Below are positions 1-7,515 of a stretch of DNA of 64,000 bases, piece after piece (positions within the stretch are counted from its first letter, which is position 1; each line of letters starts with the position of its first letter). A program made the translations under genes and the position numbers. The DNA is from Pseudonocardia abyssalis (GTDB taxonomy: Bacteria > Actinomycetota > Actinomycetes > Mycobacteriales > Pseudonocardiaceae). A model generated the notes under the pieces. The model was not told the DNA's origin. It searched no databases and was given only the letters and a program-made list of their open reading frames with translations. The stretch lies in NCBI RefSeq assembly GCF_019263705.2, contig NZ_JADQDK010000001.1:4650001-4714000 (forward strand), read 5' to 3'.

Positions 1-272
1 GCCGGCGCCGCGATGGTCTCGACCCAGTGCGTCAGCCACTCCCCCACCGTCGGGACCCGGCCGACGTTGCGCACCGAACCGGCGTCCCGCTGCCGTTCGA
101 GGTCACGGACGGCCTTCACCGCGTCGGCCCGCGACTTGCGCATGACATGCCGGCGATCGGGCCGGCCGTCGTCCTTCACCCCGACCGTGACGCGGCCGTG
201 CCAGTAGTCGTCAGCGCCCTTGTAGATGCTCGACGCGCCGTTCGGCTCCCGCGACTTCTTCGCCTCGGTCAT
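1..272 (-). CDS. int: Tyrosine site-specific integrase, N-terminal part (cut by window edge)
   Basis: Only the first about 90 residues are inside the window; the catalytic domain lies to the left. The protein begins MTEAKKSREPNG and continues into SSIYKGADDYWHGRVTVG, the arm-binding AP2-like strand pattern seen at the N terminus of phage and AICE integrases. It then reaches the start of the SAM-like core-binding segment (VGEWLTHWVETI). The ATG overlaps the stop of the upstream excisionase gene by 4 bp, so the two are probably co-translated. In this family the enzyme recombines attP with the 3' end of a tRNA gene; the tRNA-Ser(GGA) remnant at 10716-10770 suggests the target. The family call is firm; the catalytic residues cannot be checked here. 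Confidence 0.85.
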   Translation of the reverse strand, partial: MTEAKKSREPNGASSIYKGADDYWHGRVTVGVKDDGRPDRRHVMRKSRADAVKAVRDLERQRDAGSVRNVGRVPTVGEWLTHWVETIAAP

Positions 273-478
273 GCCGCTCCCCCGAGCCTGCGCAGGGTCG
301 AGACGTAGGAGTCCAGGGCGTCGGTCGGGATGCGCCGCAGCCGGCCGATGCGGACGGACTCGACCTCACCGGCCGCAACGAGCGCGTACATGAGCGTGCG
401 GCCGATCCCGAGCCGTTCGGCGGCTTCCTCGACGGTCAGCACGAGCCGGAACGGGCGGGCCTGGTCGGTGGTGATCAC
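269..478 (-). CDS. xis: Excisionase-like MerR/HTH_17 DNA-binding protein
   Basis: A protein of 69 residues with the winged-helix pattern LTVEEAAERLGIGRTLMYAL followed by VRIGRLRRIPTDAL, the standard layout of Xis/AlpA-type recombination directionality factors. The GTG at 478 is chosen because it overlaps the stop of the upstream rep gene (GTGA) and leaves a family-length protein; a longer open frame upstream is only rep read in another frame. The stop overlaps the integrase ATG. Context and fold indicate a role in excision of the element together with the integrase. No catalytic activity is expected. Confidence 0.87.
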   Translation of the reverse strand: MITTDQARPFRLVLTVEEAAERLGIGRTLMYALVAAGEVESVRIGRLRRIPTDALDSYVSTLRRLGGAA

Positions 479-2148
479 GCTGCCTCCTCGGTTGCCGAAC
501 GGTTCTCCGGCGGTGCGCCGGCCAGGAGCTGGGCGGCGTCGTAGTCGGCCTTCCAGCGCTGTCTCTCCGAGATCGCCTGCAGCAGCAGCGCGGGCCGGGT
601 CGGGACGTCGGGATCGCCGGCCTTCGTGGCTTCCCACTCGAACGGCCCGTCATCGACGGCGTAGCCGGGCCGGACGCCGGTGGCGGTGAGCAGTTGCCGA
701 ACGAACGCGGCCCGCTCGCCCGCGTGATCCGCGAGGGTCTTTCCCGACCACTTCCGCGAGACCAGGACCCGGCGCCCGGCGATGCCGAGGTGTTCGGATC
801 GGTGGGCCTTGCCCTTGCACTGCCCCGACGCCATCGACAGCCGTGCGCCCTTGGGCTGCACCCCGTAGATCAACCACACCGGGCACCGCGGCGAGCACGG
901 AGTCACCCGCAGCTCGGCGACGAGGCGACGGTGGTGCTCCCGCTGCCGCTCGGTCGCGTCGTCGTCGAGGCCGGCGGCCCGGGCGACGTCCTTCATCAGG
1001 TACTTGGTCAGGTACCCGATGTGCCGCCCAGCCTCCTCCGTCCCGCCGAGGATCCCCTTCACGTGCACCTGCGCCCCGAACCGCACCACGTGCGACGGCT
1101 CGGTCAGCGTGGCCGGGTCGGTCGCCTCATCCCAGGTGGGCAACGGCTCCCGGGTGTCGGGGTCGACGAACCCCTTCGTCCGGTCGTCCCACCGGGGCAG
1201 GTCCTTGCCCGCGTACTTGACCTCGTCGTGAGCCGGCCAGAACACGCCGTGATCCGTGGCGGCCGCGATCGCCCGCAACTCCGCGCGCGGGATGCTGCCC
1301 CGGATGGCAGCGTGGAAATGCGGCGCGCCCCGGCGCTGGGGCTCGATCGTGCCGAAGTACTGCACGTCCCAGCCGACGCACCGGCGGGTGTTCTGCCAGA
1401 ACCGGTCCAGGATCTTCGGGAAGTGGATCGCGTCCCGAGCTGCCCGGCGGTAGTCGTAGTTCGCCGGGTCCAGCGCGGCCCCGTCCCCGTCCACCCGCCC
1501 GTACGAGTCGAGCGTGAGGGTCAGGAAGGTCGAGGGCCGGTACTTGTCGCCGAACACCTGACCGAGGGTGCGCTTGTCCACCGGCCGGCGCGGCAGGTCG
1601 GGCAAGTCCTGCCGGCGCCGCGTGGACCGCTTCACCGCCGGGCGGTCGGGGCGGTCGAGGGGTTCGAGCCGGCCCGTCACTCCCAGGCGCCGTAGTTCGT
1701 CGTCGACCACGGCTATGGTCTCCCGGATCTCCTCGCACTCCTCCTCGTCAGACGCGGCCCGGGCGTGCTGGTAGGCGACGTGCAGCTCCGCCCGGGCGGC
1801 CATGAGCTGCTTCTGCTCCGAGGTGGGGTCCGGCCGGGCCGGGATCGGCTCGTGCTCGAGGTGCCAGCCCTCCCGGCACTGGGTCATCCGGATCCGTCGG
1901 TTTTTCTCCGCGCACGGCTTGCACACGTCTTCGCGGCGGGCCCCGCAGGGGACGGGAACGACGTCGACCTTCCCGGAGGTGAGGTCTATCCGCCGGAGCG
2001 CAAGCGGGCGGACGCAGACGCCGTGGTCTTCGGCGAGCTTGCGGGCCACGTCCCCGGTGAGGGCCATGAGCGCCTTCTGCGCGCGGGTGAGCTGGTCGTG
2101 GTCTACAAAGCCGGCCGGAGCGGTGGTCGTGGTGTCGGTGGTGGTCAT
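475..2148 (-). CDS. RepSA-like replication initiator (HUH endonuclease)
   Basis: A protein of 557 residues, starting MTTTDTTTTAPAG. It has an N-terminal cysteine-rich segment (CGARREDVCKPC) of zinc-finger type. This is followed by the replication strand LTLTLDSYGRV, the HUH-type motif APHFHAAIRG and a later YLTKYLMKD block, which fits the tyrosine motif of rolling-circle initiators. This is the usual initiator of pSAM2-type AICEs, which nick the double-strand origin and replicate the excised circle. The ATG at 2148 overlaps the stop of the ftsK gene by 4 bp and the gene ends inside the xis start. The origin itself was not located. A longer reading frame towards 2364 lies inside ftsK and is rejected. 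Confidence 0.9.
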   Translation of the reverse strand: MTTTDTTTTAPAGFVDHDQLTRAQKALMALTGDVARKLAEDHGVCVRPLALRRIDLTSGKVDVVPVPCGARREDVCKPCAEKNRRIRMTQCREGWHLEHEPIPARPDPTSEQKQLMAARAELHVAYQHARAASDEEECEEIRETIAVVDDELRRLGVTGRLEPLDRPDRPAVKRSTRRRQDLPDLPRRPVDKRTLGQVFGDKYRPSTFLTLTLDSYGRVDGDGAALDPANYDYRRAARDAIHFPKILDRFWQNTRRCVGWDVQYFGTIEPQRRGAPHFHAAIRGSIPRAELRAIAAATDHGVFWPAHDEVKYAGKDLPRWDDRTKGFVDPDTREPLPTWDEATDPATLTEPSHVVRFGAQVHVKGILGGTEEAGRHIGYLTKYLMKDVARAAGLDDDATERQREHHRRLVAELRVTPCSPRCPVWLIYGVQPKGARLSMASGQCKGKAHRSEHLGIAGRRVLVSRKWSGKTLADHAGERAAFVRQLLTATGVRPGYAVDDGPFEWEATKAGDPDVPTRPALLLQAISERQRWKADYDAAQLLAGAPPENRSATEEAA

Positions 2149-3731
2149 GCGGGGCCTCCGATCGAGTGCAGCGCCGGGACGGACTGGAGGAACGGGCCGG
2201 CCTGGGCCGGGATGGCCAGCCCGGACGGGGTGGTGACGAAACGCTCCAGGTCCTTGATCACGTGATCGGGCACCCATGCGGAGCGGACGCGGAGGGGTTC
2301 GCGGATGCCCTCGCCGAACAGGTAGCCCACGCCCGGCTCGTGCTCCCCGATCCGGTTCGCCCACGCGCCCCGGTCGTAGGCGTGCTCGCCGAGGACCATC
2401 GACACGTGCGACTTGGAAGCGACGCGCAGGCAGATCCGGCGCGGGAACAACTCCCGGACCGGGACGGTGTCCTTCGTCGGCTCCTGCACGTAGCCGCGCA
2501 CCGAGTAACCCAGCGCCCGGCCCTGCGTGGTCAGGACGGCGACGCGTTCCACGATCGCTTCGCGGGTCTTCCTATCGCCGACGTAGCGGACCAGGGCGCC
2601 GATCTCGTCGAACTCGATCAGCTCCAACGGGAACTCCCGGCTGATCGGGACGACCCGCTTGTGGGTGGAGAACCGCTCCTTACGCGCGGTCATGCCGTCG
2701 ATGAGGTCGTCGAGCAGCGCGAGTGCGTCCTTGCTGGTTGAGGCGTAGCGGTGGAACACCCGCCGCCCGTAGGCCAGTTCCATGCCCTTGGGGTCGATGG
2801 CGGAGACCCGGACGAGGCCGTCGCGGATGGCCGGGGCCATGGACACGATCGGCCCCCAGGTGAACGAGTTCTTCCCGGCACCGGTGGAGCCGGCCATCAG
2901 GGTGTGGCTGCCTTCGATCGCCTGGAACCAGTCGGCGCCGTACTCGGTGCGCCCGGACCAGATCCGGCGGAAGTCGATGTGTTCCCCGGCCACGCCGTAG
3001 AGCGCCCCGAGCGGCTGCGACTCGACGATCTGGGCGAGCCGGTCGTGGCGCTGATAGTCGATCGACACCAGGTTCGGGCCGAGTTCGCGAACCTGGCAGC
3101 GGGTCACCCCGCGCGCCACGGCGAGCGATCGGGCGGCGGCGTCGAAGTCCTCCGGGGTCTGCCCCGGGACCAGGCGCACCCGGACCTCGTCCCAGGACCC
3201 GCCGGAACGGACCCCGACCACGCGCGGCACCTCGTCGGCGCGGCCGGTGGTCGTGGGTCGGACCATGGAGCGGCGGAACGGGTTGACCTGGACATGGACG
3301 CCCGGGTCTCGCTCGACGACGGTGAGGCCGCAGGCACGGAGCCAGCGGGGCATCTTGCGTGCGTAGATGGCCCAGCGCAGCCACCAGGCGCGCAGGTGGC
3401 GGCCGACCCACGGCTCGAACGAGTCGTGATCCCACCATCGCCAGCCGAGCAGCCCGGCCGCGATCACTGTGGCCGTGATCAGCAGTGAGGGCCAGCCCAG
3501 GAAGTAACACCAGGCCACGACGAGCGCGGTGCCGACGCTGGTGCGCCAGTGCCGCACGAGCCAGCGCCCGAGCTTCCACACGCCCTTCACCAGCAGCCAG
3601 ACCGTCACGAACACGACCGCCACCGCGGCCAGGGCTTCGAGGAGTTGGGTCAGCCAGCGGCCGAGCTTGTGCAGCGCCCACAGCCCGCCACCAGCGACCA
3701 GGGCGAGCAGGACGAGTTGCGCGGTGGTCAT
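2145..3731 (-). CDS. FtsK/SpoIIIE-type conjugative DNA translocase (Tra)
   Basis: A protein of 528 residues. Residues 1-50 and 67-96 hold hydrophobic membrane segments. The ATPase domain begins near residue 270, with the P-loop GSTGAGKN at 281-288 and a Walker B-like LELIEFDEIGAL ending near 380. In AICEs a single FtsK-like protein moves double-stranded DNA between mycelia, without a relaxase or type IV pilus. The residue after the P-loop lysine is Asn rather than the usual Ser/Thr; AICE Tra proteins often have Gly there, so variation at this spot is tolerated in the family. The start at 3731 shares one base with the upstream stop (TGATG), indicating translational coupling. Confidence 0.92.
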   Translation of the reverse strand: MTTAQLVLLALVAGGGLWALHKLGRWLTQLLEALAAVAVVFVTVWLLVKGVWKLGRWLVRHWRTSVGTALVVAWCYFLGWPSLLITATVIAAGLLGWRWWDHDSFEPWVGRHLRAWWLRWAIYARKMPRWLRACGLTVVERDPGVHVQVNPFRRSMVRPTTTGRADEVPRVVGVRSGGSWDEVRVRLVPGQTPEDFDAAARSLAVARGVTRCQVRELGPNLVSIDYQRHDRLAQIVESQPLGALYGVAGEHIDFRRIWSGRTEYGADWFQAIEGSHTLMAGSTGAGKNSFTWGPIVSMAPAIRDGLVRVSAIDPKGMELAYGRRVFHRYASTSKDALALLDDLIDGMTARKERFSTHKRVVPISREFPLELIEFDEIGALVRYVGDRKTREAIVERVAVLTTQGRALGYSVRGYVQEPTKDTVPVRELFPRRICLRVASKSHVSMVLGEHAYDRGAWANRIGEHEPGVGYLFGEGIREPLRVRSAWVPDHVIKDLERFVTTPSGLAIPAQAGPFLQSVPALHSIGGPA

Positions 3732-4048
3732 CACGCCACCTCCCGAGCAGTAGGGCCGGCCCAACGCTGGTGTGCGGCCTGCCGGGTCACACCGAGTCGG
3801 GAAGCAATCTCGCCCCAGGAGTAGCCAGCGGCCCGGAGGCCGGTGACGGCGTCGCCGATCGCGGCGTCGAGATCGGCCGACAACGCGGCAAGGTCGGGCA
3901 GCGCCTCGACGTCGCCCGCGGCGATCCGCCGCCCAGCCGCGCGGATGATGCGGCGGCCGAACGCGGCGAACTCGGAGTTCTCGACCACCCGCGGGGTGCG
4001 ACCGGCCGTCAAGGTGGCGTTGACGCGGAATCGGGTCCGGGCGTTCAC
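3731..4048 (-). CDS. Small helix-turn-helix protein (sigma region 4-like)
   Basis: A protein of 105 residues starting at GTG 4048 (VNARTRFRVNATL). The C-terminal third contains LRAAGYSWGEIASRLGVTRQAAHQRW, a helix-turn-helix of the sigma-70 region 4 or Trp-repressor kind. The N-terminal part is helical and charged, without a recognisable domain. The gene sits between whiB and ftsK, sharing bases with both, so it belongs to the transfer operon. Proteins of this shape are common in AICEs and usually carry no assigned role. A regulator of the element or an accessory DNA-binding protein is inferred. Confidence 0.8.
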   Translation of the reverse strand: MNARTRFRVNATLTAGRTPRVVENSEFAAFGRRIIRAAGRRIAAGDVEALPDLAALSADLDAAIGDAVTGLRAAGYSWGEIASRLGVTRQAAHQRWAGPTAREVA

Positions 4049-4347
4049 GCGGCCACCGCCCCGGGTCGGATCGACGAGACGCGGCGGCCGGCGAACAGGT
4101 CGGCGCGCTCGTCGGGGGTCAGACCGGCGGCGATGCCCCACCGTCGGGCCGGGTCCTCCCCGGTCATGACGTCAAGCAGGCAGTCGAGCCGGACCGGGCA
4201 GTCCGCGCAGATCTCCCGGGCTGCGGTGACAGCAGGCCCGAACGGGTCGAGGTCGAGGGGGTAGAAGATCTCCGGATCGACGTCGCCGCACTCGGCGTCG
4301 TTGCGCCAGTCCCGGCCGGTTGCGGTGGTTGTGGTCGTGGTGGTCAT
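4045..4347 (-). CDS. WhiB-family iron-sulfur transcription factor, element-borne
   Basis: A protein of 100 residues. It has the four-cysteine WhiB pattern: one Cys in DAEC, then Cys-x2-Cys in ICADC and a fourth Cys five residues later in RLDC. The G[IV]-type turn follows as RRWGIAAGLTPDER. In chromosomal family members the cysteines hold a 4Fe-4S cluster, and the protein binds the primary sigma factor to steer transcription. Here the gene is embedded in the transfer operon of the mobile element: the ATG overlaps the stop of the upstream hypothetical gene, and the end overlaps the next GTG. It may link transfer to redox or nitric-oxide state, which is inference. Confidence 0.92.
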   Translation of the reverse strand: MTTTTTTTATGRDWRNDAECGDVDPEIFYPLDLDPFGPAVTAAREICADCPVRLDCLLDVMTGEDPARRWGIAAGLTPDERADLFAGRRVSSIRPGAVAA

Positions 4348-4763
4348 GCCGTGACCCCCAGCTCGTGCCAGTTCGACAGGGCGCCAGCGGTGTCGGAGGT
4401 CAGTACGCGGTCGGCGCGGGCGCGCCAGTCCGCGGCGGAGTCGCGCCAGAACCGGGCCCGGTCGCGCTCCGTCCCGGCGGAGATGACGACGGCCTTGCCG
4501 TGCAGCGGGTGCAGGCCCGCGCGGTAGGTGAAGCGGGCCAGGACCCGCCACCACGCGGCCCGGCGGGCGCACACCCGGGCCAGGCACAGGGCCCGTTCGG
4601 CGTGCTCGACGTTGCTGCGGTGCGGGAGCGCGGCCGCGGCGTTGTAGGCGTCATCGAGGGCGCCCAACGCCGCGACGATGTGCGCGGGAACCTCGGGGAT
4701 CAGCCGCCCGACGTCCGGGGCGGGGTGCTTGGTGTCGTGGTGTGGATCAGGCGTGGTGCGCAT
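4344..4763 (-). CDS. Hypothetical element protein, 139 residues
   Basis: The product is helical, rich in Ala, Arg and Trp, and has no signal peptide, membrane segment or motif that I recognise. It begins MRTTPDPHHDTKH and ends NWHELGVTA. It is the first gene of the overlapping minus-strand block (4-bp overlap with whiB), separated by 107 bp from the pra-like gene upstream. Two central stretches (HAERALCLARVCARRAAWW and RDRARFWRDSAADW) look like paired amphipathic helices. Coding bias and tight coupling support a real gene. Function unknown. Confidence 0.72.
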   Translation of the reverse strand: MRTTPDPHHDTKHPAPDVGRLIPEVPAHIVAALGALDDAYNAAAALPHRSNVEHAERALCLARVCARRAAWWRVLARFTYRAGLHPLHGKAVVISAGTERDRARFWRDSAADWRARADRVLTSDTAGALSNWHELGVTA

Positions 4764-4870
4764 CTAGGATCGGTGTCCTTCCGGGACTCGGATTCCTTGC
4801 CAGGGGTTGGGGACTAGGGAGATCAGGAGGGGAGCCCGGTTGCCGCCGTGGCTCCCCTCCGCCATGCAGT

Positions 4871-5305
4871 TCAGGCGGCCTCCCCGGAATTCGCGCGGGG
4901 CGCCGGCTTGCCCGAGCCGGCCTGCTGCGGGGCCCGCATCACCGAGGCGCGGAAGCTGTACGCGACGCGGGCCCGGCCGCCGTTCTCGTTGAGGTACGGC
5001 GTGACCGTGAGCCCGTCGAACTCGACCGGGCGGAACGGCATCCCCGGGATCGCCTCCGGCGGGACCGGCTGGTGCGGGGCGGAGATCTTCACCGTGACCG
5101 TCTTGGCGTCCTTGCGAGCGTCGGGGTCCGGGTCGAGCACCGACACCGACCACACCAACAGGCCCGAGTCCTTGTCGGTCGCCTGCACCGGACGCTCCTT
5201 CGTCGAGCGCTCGAAGTCCCGCACCGGCTCGACGTCCCCGACGACGTAGGCGCCGTGCGGGAACACGTCGTTGTGGTTGACCTTGAACTTGCCGTTGATA
5301 GCCAC
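4871..5305 (-). CDS. pra: Pra-like activator of element replication, integration and excision
   Basis: A protein of 144 residues beginning VAINGKFKVNHNDVFPHGAY. The N-terminal block (DVFPHGAYVVGDVEPVRDFE) and the central VTVKISAPHQPVPPEAIPGM match the layout of the Pra family. In pSAM2, Pra switches on replication and excision functions. The GTG at 5305 has a good Shine-Dalgarno (AGGAGA, read from 5311-5316). The C-terminal tail (from about residue 122) is Ala/Gly/Pro-rich and looks disordered. The gene is transcribed towards the rep/int block and away from the regulator at 5428, so the 122-bp gap between them is the obvious control point. Confidence 0.85.
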   Translation of the reverse strand: MAINGKFKVNHNDVFPHGAYVVGDVEPVRDFERSTKERPVQATDKDSGLLVWSVSVLDPDPDARKDAKTVTVKISAPHQPVPPEAIPGMPFRPVEFDGLTVTPYLNENGGRARVAYSFRASVMRAPQQAGSGKPAPRANSGEAA

Positions 5306-5427
5306 TCGGCTCTCCTATGTTTATCCCCCTAAACCGTAAAGCCGGACTGACTCCCGTTCGTTGAGGGGGGGTAAACACAAGGTAGGCGGGTGTCGCGAAC
5401 CTGTCAAGGACCCCTAAACTCATCACG
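5306..5427. promoter_or_regulatory. Divergent control region between pra and the HTH regulator
   Basis: A short, lower-GC gap with repeats. TGTTTATCCCC (5318-5328) and GGGGTAAACA (5368-5377) form an imperfect inverted pair. CCCCTAAAC occurs twice in direct orientation, at 5326-5334 and 5411-5419, the second just before the regulator's GTG. A repressor binding both sites could shut off pra and its own gene. The repeats are seen; the operator role is inferred from pSAM2, where the pra promoter is the repressed switch. Confidence 0.5.
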
Positions 5428-6255
5428 GTGAGTAGCCCTGACGACTTCGACGCGGTCCGGCGCGATCCGGACCCGATCCGTCGTGGACGCAGGGCGACCG
5501 AACTCATGTCGATCTACCAGCAGCGCGCGACAGAACTGGCCCGGCTACGACGCGAGGCCATCGAGGAAGCCCACCAGGGCGGCGGTCTCACCTACACCGA
5601 GATCGCGACGGCGCTCGGGATCACCAAGGGGCGCGTCACGCAGATCAGGTCCGGCGCGCCGGCCCGGGAGCGGGCGTTCTTCGGGGTCGGGCCCGTGCAT
5701 GTCGGGGTCCCGCTGCGCGAGGGCACCGACAGCCGGATGCGCAGCTACGTCGACGCGGCCGACCTGAAGACGCAGGAGGACACCGCGACGCTGCTCGGCA
5801 CGCTCGCCCTCACCGCGGAGCCGTTCACGATCCCGCCGGCCACGACGACCGTGCCGGACGGCGACGCGGTCATCATCTGTGGCCCGAAATCGGCCCCGAT
5901 CGGCGCTGATCTGCTCGACTCCGACCCACGGTTGGGCATGGTCCGCGAGTCGGACCGCTGGTGGATCGAGGACAAGAGGACCGGTGAGCGCTACGGCTCC
6001 CCCCTCTCCGAGAAGCCCCCGGGACACGAGGACATCGGCTACCTCTCCCGACGCGTAGACGAGGGCCGGGTGATCGTGCACATCGCGGGAATCCACAGCC
6101 CCGGCTCACGCGGCGTCGTGCACTACCTCGCCCACCACCTGGCCGAGCTGCATAGCCAGGTCGGCGCCGCATCGTTCAGTCTCGCCGTGCGCTGCCGCCT
6201 CGACGACCTCACCGTCGTCGACAGCGAAGCGTTTGCCGGCCCCCATCGCTGGTGA
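5428..6255 (+). CDS. HTH regulator with large unassigned C-terminal domain
   Basis: A protein of 275 residues, GTG start. Residues 34-75 form a sigma region 4-like helix-turn-helix (LTYTEIATALGITKGRVTQI). Residues 145-265 form a compact alpha/beta region with a glycine-rich turn (VIICGPKSAPIGADLL) and later a short block on an expected strand (VIVHIAGIHSPGSRGVVHYL). The first block resembles a nucleotide- or ligand-binding Rossmann-like start, but I cannot assign it to a named family. The gene is divergent to pra and overlaps the region of the phosphatase start, so regulator and phosphatase probably act together. The best guess is the element's maintenance repressor, with a sensor domain replacing the GntR-type KorSA of pSAM2. 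Confidence 0.75.
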   Translation: MSSPDDFDAVRRDPDPIRRGRRATELMSIYQQRATELARLRREAIEEAHQGGGLTYTEIATALGITKGRVTQIRSGAPARERAFFGVGPVHVGVPLREGTDSRMRSYVDAADLKTQEDTATLLGTLALTAEPFTIPPATTTVPDGDAVIICGPKSAPIGADLLDSDPRLGMVRESDRWWIEDKRTGERYGSPLSEKPPGHEDIGYLSRRVDEGRVIVHIAGIHSPGSRGVVHYLAHHLAELHSQVGAASFSLAVRCRLDDLTVVDSEAFAGPHRW

Positions 6256-6259
6256 CCCG

Positions 6260-7060
6260 GTGAAGGTGCACACAGCCACACTCGCCGGCGGACAGTCCAA
6301 CGCCGACCGCGTCTTCGTCACCGACCATTCGGTGATCGTCCTCGACGGAGCAACAGCATTCGAACCCGTCGACGTCGACCCCGGCACCTACGCCGGAACC
6401 CTCGGCAAAGCCATCGCGGAGCGCGTCGACCAGGCCCCCGACATCGCCACCGCTGTAACGGAGGCGATCCGCGCAACGAGCGCTGCGCTGCATCTCAACA
6501 ACACGGCATCGCCATCGAGCACTGTGACGGTTCTGCGAGCCCGAGACGACCACGCAGACCTCTACGCACTCGGCGACAGCTCGATCTACTACGGCACCGC
6601 GAGGCAATCCGCACAGCTCACCGATACCCGGTTGGCAGCTCTGCCCCTAACCGAGCGCGGACGCTACAAGGCAGCCCTCACAGCAGGGGCCGGCTACAAC
6701 GACGAGCACCGCGAGACCCTGGCCGCACTACAGCGTGCCCAGCGCCTCTATCGCAATGTGCGGGGCGGCTACTGGATCGCCGAGACCAACCCCGACGCCG
6801 CGCGGCAAGGGTTCACCGTCACCCTGCCGGCCGGCCAGATCGAATGGGCCGTTCTCGCCACCGACGGCGCAGCCGACCTGATCTGTCACCACGAGCGGCC
6901 ACGGTGGCCCGAGATCGCCCGCTACGACGACGCAGCCCTGTCGGAACTCCTCGACCGCTTGCACCAGTGGGAAGACGACGCCGATCCGCACGGTCAGCTT
7001 CTGCCCCGATCGAAGCGGCACGACGACAAGACCGTGGCAGCGGTCCCAGCCGTCTTCTAG
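6260..7060 (+). CDS. PP2C-family protein phosphatase-like protein
   Basis: A protein of 266 residues from GTG 6260 (VKVHTATLAGGQSNADR). A TTG nine codons upstream at 6233 is possible but weaker, since it would lie inside the preceding gene. The metal-binding aspartates of PP2C enzymes can be followed: D16 in NADRVFV, D29-G30 in VLDGATAF, LGDSSIYY in the middle, LATDGAADLI and HDDKTVA near the end. This suggests an active Mn/Mg-dependent Ser/Thr phosphatase. No partner kinase is visible in the element. The gene follows the HTH-sensor gene by 4 bp, so the pair is likely one transcript. Confidence 0.85.
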   Translation: MKVHTATLAGGQSNADRVFVTDHSVIVLDGATAFEPVDVDPGTYAGTLGKAIAERVDQAPDIATAVTEAIRATSAALHLNNTASPSSTVTVLRARDDHADLYALGDSSIYYGTARQSAQLTDTRLAALPLTERGRYKAALTAGAGYNDEHRETLAALQRAQRLYRNVRGGYWIAETNPDAARQGFTVTLPAGQIEWAVLATDGAADLICHHERPRWPEIARYDDAALSELLDRLHQWEDDADPHGQLLPRSKRHDDKTVAAVPAVF

Positions 7061-7515
7061 GTCGAGCGCGTCACCGTTCTACGCTGCCGAATCTGTCTCT
7101 ATGGGATCAAGGCGCCGCCTCCGGCGGCGCGCGCGGCCGGCCACGCCGGCCCCGCCACCTCAGCACTCCACCTCCGGCCCGTGCCGAGGTGGCGTGACCG
7201 TCTACCCGGCCCCGCTCCCACCGATAGGACGCAACCTCATCCCCACGAACCAGATCGTCAACGCGACCGACGACGAGCACGACGAGAAGAACCCGGGCGC
7301 TGCCCGGACCCGGCACCGCTCAGAGATCAGGGGGAGCTGCGGTGCGGCGGTGATCTCCTCACGGCGCGCCAGAGGCAGCCAGACCGGCGGCCCGACATGC
7401 AAGCCGGGAAAGAGTGGCCTGCACGCCGAACCACCGGCCCGGCAGGGATGAACCCGCGCCGCGAGGAGATCACCTACTTAGCTACCGAGCTGCTACTCCG
7501 TGCAGGCGCAGATAT
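7061..7515. other. Non-coding stretch between phosphatase and methyltransferase genes
   Basis: No convincing gene. A perfect 8-bp hairpin, GCGCCGCC/GGCGGCGC with a 3-nt loop (7112-7130), lies 50 bp after the phosphatase stop and could end that transcript, although it has no T-run. A short frame of 38 codons (7448-7564, MNPRREEITYLATELL) has no good ribosome site and overlaps the methyltransferase 3' end; I do not call it. Base composition changes from about 70 % GC to clearly lower near 7470, marking the start of the cargo. Confidence 0.5.
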
